Shown: piece after piece, positions 43,326 through 48,788 of the stretch
Position numbering within the stretch: the first letter of the stretch is position 1
Layout: every line of letters starts with the position of its first letter
Assembly (NCBI GenBank): GCA_014695175.1
Contig: JACJNV010000056.1
Location: forward strand, 1 to 48,788
DNA: 48,788 nucleotides
DNA from: Microcoleus sp. FACHB-DQ6
GTDB taxonomy: Bacteria; Cyanobacteriota; Cyanobacteriia; Cyanobacteriales; Microcoleaceae
Direction: 5' to 3'
Notes under the pieces: model-generated
The model's input: only the letters and a program-made list of their open reading frames with translations
Told to the model about the DNA's origin: nothing
The model's database searches: none
Program-made: the position numbers and the translations under genes

Positions 43326-44492
43326 TCAATTCAAAATCGCTGCGATTCGATCGACTGTGCGCTGATTTTCCTCGGGACTGCCCACCGTAATTCGCAAACC
43401 TCCTCCAGTATGCCGAATTAAAGTACCTCCCTCTTTTAGCTGCTGCATGATTTGTTTGTGTTCCTGTTCGGCAGATTCGCCCTCGCCGGCTTTCACCCGC
43501 AGGTAAACGAAGTTAGCCGCACTCTGCCAAACTTGCAATTTTTGATGCTGAGTTAGCGCTGCAATTAATTTTGCTCTTTCTGATAGAGTTTCGGGAATGG
43601 TTGCCAGCAATAACTGCCGCTGCGCTAAGGCTAACTCGGCGGCTGTTTGCGAGAAACTGGGAAGGTTGTAGGGGAGACGGATTTTTTCTAAGGTGGCTGT
43701 GAGTTCGGGATGGGCGATCGCATATCCGACTCTCATTGAGGCTAGTCGAAATGCTTTGGAAAATGTGCGTAAAATTATCCAATTCGGGTGATGGTGCAAT
43801 TGGTCTGCTAAAGTATTTTGGCTGAATTCAAAATAGGCTTCGTCAATTACTACTAATATCTCTTCGGGTAAATTTGACAACCATTCTATTTCATCTGCTG
43901 TCAAAGCATTGGCTGTGGGAGAATTGGGATGAACGACAAAGACGGCGCGCACGGGGGGATGTTGATTTTGGGCGATCGCCCTTTTAGCCGCCTCGATATC
44001 GATTTCAAAATTCTCCTCTTTTCGCTGAACACTCACAACGGGAATGCCGAGGGTTTGGGCAATTATTCCATACATCGAAAAGGTGGGATTCGCAACGAAA
44101 ATAGAGCCGGTACCGCCTAAACAAGTAGCTATTAAAATGGATCGAATTAGTTCGTCGGAACCGTTGCCCACAGAAATATTGTGGGCTGTAAAGGCGGTTG
44201 TGGGCAGTGCAACCCCCCCTAGCGGGGGGATTGTGATTGATTCATTGACGTATTGGGTGATCGCCTCTTTGAGCGCTGCGTGGCCTCCGTCGGGATAACG
44301 ATTTGTCTCAATTAACTGCTGGTAAGTCCAAGCTAGCTTTTTTTTTAATTCCTCTGGCAAGTCGTAGGGGCATTCGTTGGTATCGAGGCGATCGATCGCA
44401 CTTTCCGAGTGCGCTGGTTCTCCTGATGTGCCGCCCGGATGGGGAGTGTATGCGGTAAGTTCGGCTAAATCTTTTCGGATAAAGGGAAGCAT
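43326..44492 (-). CDS. hisC: histidinol-phosphate aminotransferase
   Basis: 388 residues, class I/II PLP aminotransferase. [18 protein letters not shown] near the N-terminus, [24 protein letters not shown], and the PLP-lysine region [20 protein letters not shown]; the C-terminal [17 protein letters not shown] is the HisC carboxylate-binding tail. It makes L-histidinol phosphate in histidine synthesis. Not in an operon with other his genes, as usual in cyanobacteria. Confidence 0.93.
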   Translation of the reverse strand: MLPFIRKDLAELTAYTPHPGGTSGEPAHSESAIDRLDTNECPYDLPEELKKKLAWTYQQLIETNRYPDGGHAALKEAITQYVNESITIPPLGGVALPTTAFTAHNISVGNGSDELIRSILIATCLGGTGSIFVANPTFSMYGIIAQTLGIPVVSVQRKEENFEIDIEAAKRAIAQNQHPPVRAVFVVHPNSPTANALTADEIEWLSNLPEEILVVIDEAYFEFSQNTLADQLHHHPNWIILRTFSKAFRLASMRVGYAIAHPELTATLEKIRLPYNLPSFSQTAAELALAQRQLLLATIPETLSERAKLIAALTQHQKLQVWQSAANFVYLRVKAGEGESAEQEHKQIMQQLKEGGTLIRHTGGGLRITVGSPEENQRTVDRIAAILN

Positions 44493-44675
44493 GGTATAAT
44501 TTACGACTTTTTATTTTAGATAATCTGCTTAGAAGCATCTGAACTTAGCATAGAGCTTGTTCTATCTCGAAAGCAAGAGGAGAGAGGGGATTTAGTTTCT
44601 GTCGATCGATTGATGCGTCGGCTGTGGCAAATTGATTATCTTGATAAAGTAACTGCTGACATTTGGAAACCGAGT

Positions 44676-44984
44676 ATGAAAGTCAAGCCTTCCGATATAT
44701 CTAAAAATGCCGCCGCTACCCTCATAGCTTTGAGTTTGGCTGTTCTCCCTTCAGCTATGCCTGCCTCAGCTCAAACTAACTCTGCTCCCGCACAGAACAA
44801 TACTGAGTCTACACAGAACAACAATAATAATTCTAATGGAGTTGTTCTAGACAGAACTCCCCTTCAAGAAAGCAAGGAAGACAACAATCATTGGGGTGCT
44901 TTGGGTTTGTTGGGCATCCTCGGTTTGGCGAATCTGTTTCGCAAGGATGAACCCAAACGCTACCGCGATCCGATGGGCGAATAA
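44676..44984 (+). CDS. WGxxGxxG-type exported protein
   Basis: 102 residues from the ATG at 44676; the longer frame from 44610 adds a 22-residue leader that does not look like coding sequence. A signal peptide (AAATLIALSLAVLPSAMPASAQ) is followed by an Asn/Gln/Thr-rich linker and NHWGALGLLGILGLANLFRK, the WGxxGxxG motif that may anchor it in a membrane, then a charged tail. Function unknown; small proteins of this type are common in cyanobacteria. Confidence 0.75.
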   Translation: MKVKPSDISKNAAATLIALSLAVLPSAMPASAQTNSAPAQNNTESTQNNNNNSNGVVLDRTPLQESKEDNNHWGALGLLGILGLANLFRKDEPKRYRDPMGE

Positions 44985-45037
44985 TTGTTTAAACGGTGGT
45001 GGCCCAAGCCAAAAACCAAATCAACAGACGTGGATTC

Positions 45038-45102
45038 AGAAACCGGGTTTTTAACTGAAAGAGTGGATTATTGCCTTTAATCCAACCAAAAATCCGGTTT
45101 CT
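45038..45102. repeat. AGAAACCGGGTT-family hairpin, copy 5
   Basis: AGAAACCGGGTTTTT at 45038-45052 and its complement with one mismatch at 45088-45102, 35-nt loop, between convergent genes; it could terminate both. Confidence 0.7.
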
Positions 45103-45137
45103 TTGATATTGATGGCCATTTTTGCCACAAAGTTTAT

Positions 45138-45845
45138 TCAATCGCGCCACAAAGCAATCCCGCCCAATAAACCGCTCACATTTGGTACTATTTTAACCTG
45201 GGGCGGTAACTCAAAAACTATCTTTTTAGTATTGCCGCCGCCGATGTAAATGCGATCGCAGTTAAAGAGATGTTGCAGAAAGGCGAGTGCTTTTTCCAGA
45301 CGGCGATTCCATCTTTTGGAACCGACTGTATCTAATGCCGATCGCCCTAATTGCTGTTCGTAAGTTTCCCCTTTGCGAAACGGGTGATGTCCTAATTCTA
45401 GATTTGGCACCAAGATACCATCGACAAATAAGGCAGAACCGAAACCGGTGCCAAGGGTAATTACTAATTCTACCCCCGTCCCAGCAATTGCTCCCAATCC
45501 TTGAATATCGGCATCGTTAGCCACTCGCACAGGTTTTCCCAAGCGATCTTTGAGAGTAGTTTCTAGGTCAAAATCTATCCAAGACGGATCTAAATTCACT
45601 GCGGTTTTGATGACGCCTAGACGCACGACACCTGGAAAACCGACGGATACTCGGTCAAATTCCCCTTGTCCGCTTGCTAAAGAGGCGATCGCCTCTAGTA
45701 CGGGTTCAGGTTTCGGTGGTTGAGGCGTTTCTAAACGGCTGCGTTCCGTTTGGGGTTGGCCTTCATGATCCAAAACCATAACTTTGATGCCACTTCCGCC
45801 AATGTCAACGGCTAAGGTGCGAGTCGATCGATCTTGTTCAGTCAT
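45138..45845 (-). CDS. ROK-family polyphosphate-glucokinase-like kinase
   Basis: 235 residues from the ATG at 45845 (MTEQDRSTRTLAVDIGGSGI); a start at 45917 would overlap the upstream gene and is disfavoured. ATP/phosphate loop AVDIGGSGIKVMVLD, SVGFPGVVRLG, NDADIQGLGA with the catalytic Asp, LGTGFGSALFVDG, and the C-terminal KRWNRRLEKALAFLQHLFNC and YIGGGNTKKI typical of polyphosphate glucokinases. Probably phosphorylates glucose using polyphosphate or ATP. Likely follows the hydrolase gene in one transcript (32-nt gap). Confidence 0.85.
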   Translation of the reverse strand: MTEQDRSTRTLAVDIGGSGIKVMVLDHEGQPQTERSRLETPQPPKPEPVLEAIASLASGQGEFDRVSVGFPGVVRLGVIKTAVNLDPSWIDFDLETTLKDRLGKPVRVANDADIQGLGAIAGTGVELVITLGTGFGSALFVDGILVPNLELGHHPFRKGETYEQQLGRSALDTVGSKRWNRRLEKALAFLQHLFNCDRIYIGGGNTKKIVFELPPQVKIVPNVSGLLGGIALWRD

Positions 45846-45877
45846 TTGATTGTTAAGACTTGCAAGTTGGTCAAATT

Positions 45878-46573
45878 TTAATTTTTGAATTGGCAAAACT
45901 TTTGAGTCGCTTCCCACATTTCCGCTAGGACATTTCCCAAAGAATGATCGTCTTCTAATTCGATTAATTGCACCCAGGGACGGTTAGCGGCAAAATCTCT
46001 GCTAGCTTGAATCGGTATTATTGTATCATGCTGGCCGTGAAGAATTAACGTAGGGACTGACCGAATTAATTTTTGTTCAGGGTATTGAGCCATATCTGCC
46101 AAAAACTGATAATTCAGTGGCAGATAACGCTGTTCGCCGTAGTGATAAACGGGCAGATATTTCTCCGACTGCCACTTTTCTAACTGTTGCTGTCCCAACA
46201 GCGGCAGCCAGTGGGAGATAAATTGAAAAGCCGGTGCTAACAAAACTATTTGTTTTACTGACAATTGTCGCTGGGCCAACCAAGCCGCTGTCAGCCCCCC
46301 AAAACTAGACCCAATTATTGTAACTCCCCCTAATTGTTTCTTGTCGGCCGATTGGGAGGATATCGAATTAGGGGTTGGCAAAAATTCTGTTTCTATTTGC
46401 TGCAACTGGCGGGTGAGGGTGAGACCGGAAAAATCGTTTTGATTGAGATCGGGAGTTTTTAGGTCAATTTCTAGGGACGCAAAGCGATCGCGGAAATATT
46501 TTGCCTTAAGGGAATCGGGACTTGATGCAAATCCGTGTAAATAAATGTAACTCGAATGGTTTTTTAAATTCAT
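45878..46573 (-). CDS. alpha/beta hydrolase, YqiA/YcfP-like
   Basis: 231 residues. YIYLHGFASSPDSLKAKYFR at the start, nucleophile elbow IGSSFGG (Ser), Asp in LHGQHDTIIP and His in LEDDHSLG: a complete triad. Family members are small esterases or thioesterases with poorly known substrates. It precedes the kinase gene in a probable two-gene operon. Confidence 0.87.
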   Translation of the reverse strand: MNLKNHSSYIYLHGFASSPDSLKAKYFRDRFASLEIDLKTPDLNQNDFSGLTLTRQLQQIETEFLPTPNSISSQSADKKQLGGVTIIGSSFGGLTAAWLAQRQLSVKQIVLLAPAFQFISHWLPLLGQQQLEKWQSEKYLPVYHYGEQRYLPLNYQFLADMAQYPEQKLIRSVPTLILHGQHDTIIPIQASRDFAANRPWVQLIELEDDHSLGNVLAEMWEATQKFCQFKN

Positions 46574-46617
46574 TCAGTAATTGATATTTAACAACAAATA
46601 TTAAGTATAACACCCAC

Positions 46618-46646
46618 AGCCCCGACTTCTTTAAGAAGTCGGGGCT
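46618..46646 (-). terminator. 14-bp hairpin ending the sigma-factor operon
   Basis: AGCCCCGACTTCTT and its exact complement form a 14-bp stem about an odd central base. It lies 29 nt past the stop of the Spy-like gene and before the hydrolase gene start. No clear T-run on the minus strand, so it may act as transcript stabiliser or weak terminator. Confidence 0.65.
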
Positions 46647-46674
46647 CTAATAAGCCGTGAACAAAATGGCACTA

Positions 46675-47160
46675 TTACTGCGGTTTTTGACGGTTTTGCA
46701 TCCTGTTTTTAGCATTTTGTCGGCGCTGCTGCATCAGTTGAGCGAATTGGCTGCGCTGTTCAGGCGTGAGCACTTCTCGCAATGCGAGTGTATTTTCAAA
46801 TTGCACCTCTTCAAACTGCTGTCTCAATCCCATTATTTGACGGTGTTTTTCACGGATTTCGCTGGCATTTACCGTGCCGGACATCATGGTGTCCAATTCT
46901 TGTCGGGCTTGGCGAACTGCTTGCATCCGCTGGGAAAGTTGGTCTTTGTAGCGATCGCGAACTGCCTGCATTTGCTGCTTTTGTTCCGCGCTTAAATTAA
47001 GTTTCTCGAACATCCCACCTTCTCTGCCAGCGGGTCGATTGGGACGCTGGTTTTGTGCAATTGTTTCCGGTTCTAGGGGATTGGGAACTGCTATTGCTGC
47101 GGCTGTGCTGCCGAGAGTCAGCATTAAAACGGCTAGGGCAGAAATGCGACGAATTGACAT
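46675..47160 (-). CDS. Spy/CpxP-like periplasmic protein
   Basis: 161 residues from the ATG at 47160, supported by AAAGAGGT upstream; the longer frame from 47211 is rejected. A signal peptide (ISALAVLMLTLGSTAAAIAV) precedes an all-helical Met/Gln/Arg-rich body with two LTxxQ-type motifs, NLSAEQKQQMQAV and VLTPEQRSQFAQL, the signature of Spy/CpxP/CnrX-like proteins. These are periplasmic chaperones or envelope-stress/metal sensors. It is third in an operon with a sigma factor and a membrane protein, so it may be both target and regulator of that circuit (inference). Confidence 0.85.
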   Translation of the reverse strand: MSIRRISALAVLMLTLGSTAAAIAVPNPLEPETIAQNQRPNRPAGREGGMFEKLNLSAEQKQQMQAVRDRYKDQLSQRMQAVRQARQELDTMMSGTVNASEIREKHRQIMGLRQQFEEVQFENTLALREVLTPEQRSQFAQLMQQRRQNAKNRMQNRQKPQ

Positions 47161-47179
47161 GAAAATTACCTCTTTGAGA

Positions 47180-47626
47180 TTAGTTATTTGTTGGCGGTTC
47201 GCTGTCAGCACTCTGGCTGAAAGTCAACCAGTCTGTTTGTGAGCGATCGGTCATATTTTCTTGGGGAGAATCATGGAGTACACCCTCCCAGTTAGTGACT
47301 AAAAATGCTTCTAACTTAGCTGTTTCCTCGTCGGGCAATTGTGCAGTCTCAAACTGACGGTAGCCCGACCAAAAAACTAGCAGACCAGCAGCAATCGCAG
47401 ACGACACAGCCCACTTAGAAACAGATGATATTTTTAACCTGTCATTAGACTTAGGTGACGTAGTTACTCGCGTTTTTTCCCGGTGGGTTTCATTAACAAG
47501 GCTCGCCTGATTACTTTCTATTGCTGCTAAAATTTTTAGCTCTAAATCTGGTGCAGATTCAGGAAGGCTTGGGCGATGTTGCTTCAAGAAATTTACTAAC
47601 TCTTGGTCGCTGCTTGGGTTATTCAT
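47180..47626 (-). CDS. single-pass membrane protein, probable anti-sigma factor
   Basis: 148 residues. A cytoplasmic N-terminus (DQELVNFLKQHRPSLPESAP, DLELKILAAIESN), a polar linker, one membrane helix (WAVSSAIAAGLLVFWSGYRQ) and a periplasmic tail of about 58 residues. No HxxxCxxC zinc motif. The start overlaps the sigma gene stop by 4 nt (ATGA), the usual arrangement of ECF sigma and anti-sigma. Function is inferred from this context and topology, not from a recognised domain. Confidence 0.75.
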   Translation of the reverse strand: MNNPSSDQELVNFLKQHRPSLPESAPDLELKILAAIESNQASLVNETHREKTRVTTSPKSNDRLKISSVSKWAVSSAIAAGLLVFWSGYRQFETAQLPDEETAKLEAFLVTNWEGVLHDSPQENMTDRSQTDWLTFSQSADSEPPTNN

Positions 47627-48270
47627 AGCTCGCTGACACCTTCTTTTTGCAAAAATTGCCGCACAGCATTTCGGGCATAAAACACGCGAGATTTGACGGT
47701 TCCCGCAGGCAGTCCCAAAATTTGGGCTACTTCTTTTTGCGGGATGTCTTCTAAGTCGTGCAGCACCAAAACGCTGCGGTGTTCAAAGCTCAATTGCTCC
47801 AGTCCCCGTTGCACTAAATCTTGATAGTGCAACTGCATCAAGTCCGATGTGTTATCTTTGATAATAACCCGATCCCTTACTTCTTGATTTTTGAGTTGGG
47901 AGTCAAAAGAATGCTGTTTAGCAAATGCTTGTCTTTGGTCGGAAGCCACATTCCAAGTGATTCGATAAAGCCAAGTAGAAAAGTTTTCCTGGTGCTTGAG
48001 TTTGGGCAATCCTTTCCAGACTCGCAGGAATACTTCTTGTGCTAAATCGTCAAGAAGCGAGGGGCCGCAGAGTTGGTAAAGGGTTGACCTGACTTTGTGT
48101 TGGTAGCGTTTGTAAAGGTAGCGAAAGCAAGTACGATCGCCCTTTAAACATTGAGCAACTAAGTCCGAGTCGGAACAGTCATCGGTTAAAACATTGGCTG
48201 ACACAGCTAACACCTGTGAAGTCTCCCCCACCAGTTCGTTATCTGAAGTGTTTAGACAGGGCGATCGCAA
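47623..48270 (-). CDS. ECF (group 4) RNA polymerase sigma factor
   Basis: 215 residues. Region 2 includes FRYLYKRYQHKVRSTLYQLC, DDLAQEVFLRVWKGLPK and the -10 recognition segment FSTWLYRITWNVASDQ; region 4 has EHRSVLVLHDLEDIPQKEV and the helix-turn-helix AQILGLPAGTVKSRVFYARN. Regions 1.1 and 3 are absent, so it is an extracytoplasmic-function type. The start TTG at 48270 is uncertain: 35 unlikely-looking residues precede DDCSDSDLVAQCLKGD, and GTG at 48231 is an alternative. It heads the operon with the anti-sigma and Spy-like genes. Confidence 0.92.
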   Translation of the reverse strand: MRSPCLNTSDNELVGETSQVLAVSANVLTDDCSDSDLVAQCLKGDRTCFRYLYKRYQHKVRSTLYQLCGPSLLDDLAQEVFLRVWKGLPKLKHQENFSTWLYRITWNVASDQRQAFAKQHSFDSQLKNQEVRDRVIIKDNTSDLMQLHYQDLVQRGLEQLSFEHRSVLVLHDLEDIPQKEVAQILGLPAGTVKSRVFYARNAVRQFLQKEGVSEL

Positions 48271-48788
48271 AAAAGGTTCAAAGGATTTAAAATTTGTTTT
48301 CGACGAGGCGGCAGGTAGGGAAACGGCACTGCCGTGTCCTGATTTTTCCTGTAATTAACGGGTTCCGAGCTGACTCGCCCCAGAAGCGTTAGTTTCGCTA
48401 AGCGCCTAGTAACAAGTAAAACCAGTAAAAATTTGCTCAGCGGGTAGGGACATGACAATGCCCATTGGTGTCAACTTAACCTCAAATGTAGTGCGAGTCT
48501 TCTGTCTAGCGATTAAGACGCGATCCCCGGGCGCTCCCCGAATCGTTGCGGGGGGACAAGAATCTTCTCTTTCGTCCCCCTTTTTAAGGCTACCGCGTAC
48601 ACACAAGTGGATTATGAGCTAGTTTCCACTCTTGCTGTTCGACCAATGCCTCGGTCGGAGGGTAGATTAATTGTATACAGCACTTCCGGATGCTATGAGG
48701 TACAGTAGCAGCAATTAGTAAACCAGTTTTTGAGATGTTTCGGATTAATTAAGTCAAGAGCCACAGCAATTATGGTGTCAACCATTTT
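48271..48788. other. upstream region of the sigma-factor operon
   Basis: No gene supported to the window edge. Contains the hairpin at 48551-48585 and promoter-like AT-rich sequence near 48660-48760. An ATG at 48772 could start a rightward gene cut by the window end. Confidence 0.35.
48551..48585 (+). terminator. terminator-like hairpin with T-run on the plus strand
   Basis: GGGGGAC (48551-48557) pairs with GTCCCCC (48574-48580), followed by T5. No plus-strand gene ends here, so it may end a small or antisense RNA, or belong to a dispersed element. Confidence 0.5.

Noticed and set aside
48406..48606. 66-codon minus-strand frame upstream of the sigma factor, ending MGIVMSLPAEQIFTGFTCY
   Set aside because: Overlaps a terminator-like hairpin and has no start support. 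The ending looks familiar from repeat-type frames, but I cannot confirm it as a protein.
48772..48788. ATG near the right edge as the start of a rightward gene
   Set aside because: Only five codons lie in the window and no Shine-Dalgarno is present.
1..48788. tRNA or rRNA genes
   Set aside because: Visual scan for T-loop-like GGTTCRANNCC motifs and conserved rRNA segments found none; a covariance-model search was not possible.

Overview
The window looks like a chromosomal segment of a filamentous, non-heterocystous cyanobacterium of the Microcoleus/Oscillatoria type. The evidence is the very frequent HIP1 octamer GCGATCGC, typical cyanobacterial families (DUF1816, DUF2993, DUF2358, pentapeptide repeats, DICT domain, a Psb35-like protein, glgC), long runs of short tandemly repeated heptamers, and many decayed insertion sequences. 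No rRNA, tRNA or CRISPR array was seen. The genus is inference; no search was possible.

Layout. 0-4.6 kb: a broken PD-(D/E)XK exonuclease remnant, then an incomplete dipeptide-type ABC transporter (lipoprotein binding protein and one permease, with a small P-loop kinase between them) and a membrane protein. 4.7-13.1 kb: a glycan island lying between an IS1634-type and an IS5-type transposase remnant. It holds an acyltransferase/glycosyltransferase fusion, a candidate 177-bp MITE, and a tight three-gene operon on the minus strand (glycosidase-GT2 fusion, MsbA-like exporter, glycosyltransferase). 13.4-20.3 kb: a membrane-fusion adaptor with 78-bp internal repeats, two MacB-type permeases without an ATPase, and an RTX/vanadium-haloperoxidase fusion. 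20.4-25.6 kb: a PlsY-like/PEP-utilising fusion whose coding sequence carries two simple-repeat insertions, a Psb35-like gene, and an IS200/IS605-type tnpB element with both end hairpins.

25.6-30.5 kb: a Cache-HAMP-SpoIIE phosphatase, then a graveyard of fragments (IS1 transposase, copy of a lipoprotein 3' end, histidine-kinase dimerisation region), the lipoprotein gene and a DUF2993 gene. 30.7-36.6 kb: a DICT/degenerate HD-GYP protein, a pentapeptide-repeat protein, a second DUF2993 gene, two tandem DUF1816 genes with duplicated upstream regions, and a DnaJ-type cochaperone. 37.5-46.6 kb: housekeeping and carbon metabolism (glgC, GH13 glycosidase, fasciclin protein, DUF2358, hisC, ROK/polyphosphate-glucokinase-like kinase, YqiA-like hydrolase). 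46.6-48.3 kb: an operon of ECF sigma factor, membrane anti-sigma candidate and Spy/CpxP-like periplasmic protein, probably an envelope-stress circuit.

Repeats shape the whole window. Heptamer arrays occupy the translation start regions of three genes and the 3' flank of glgC, and are translated inside one protein. A hairpin family built on AGAAACCGGGTT occurs five times, one copy sitting between a duplicated upstream block and its gene. At least seven gene remnants, too decayed to appear as long open frames, were recovered by reading intergenic DNA in all frames.
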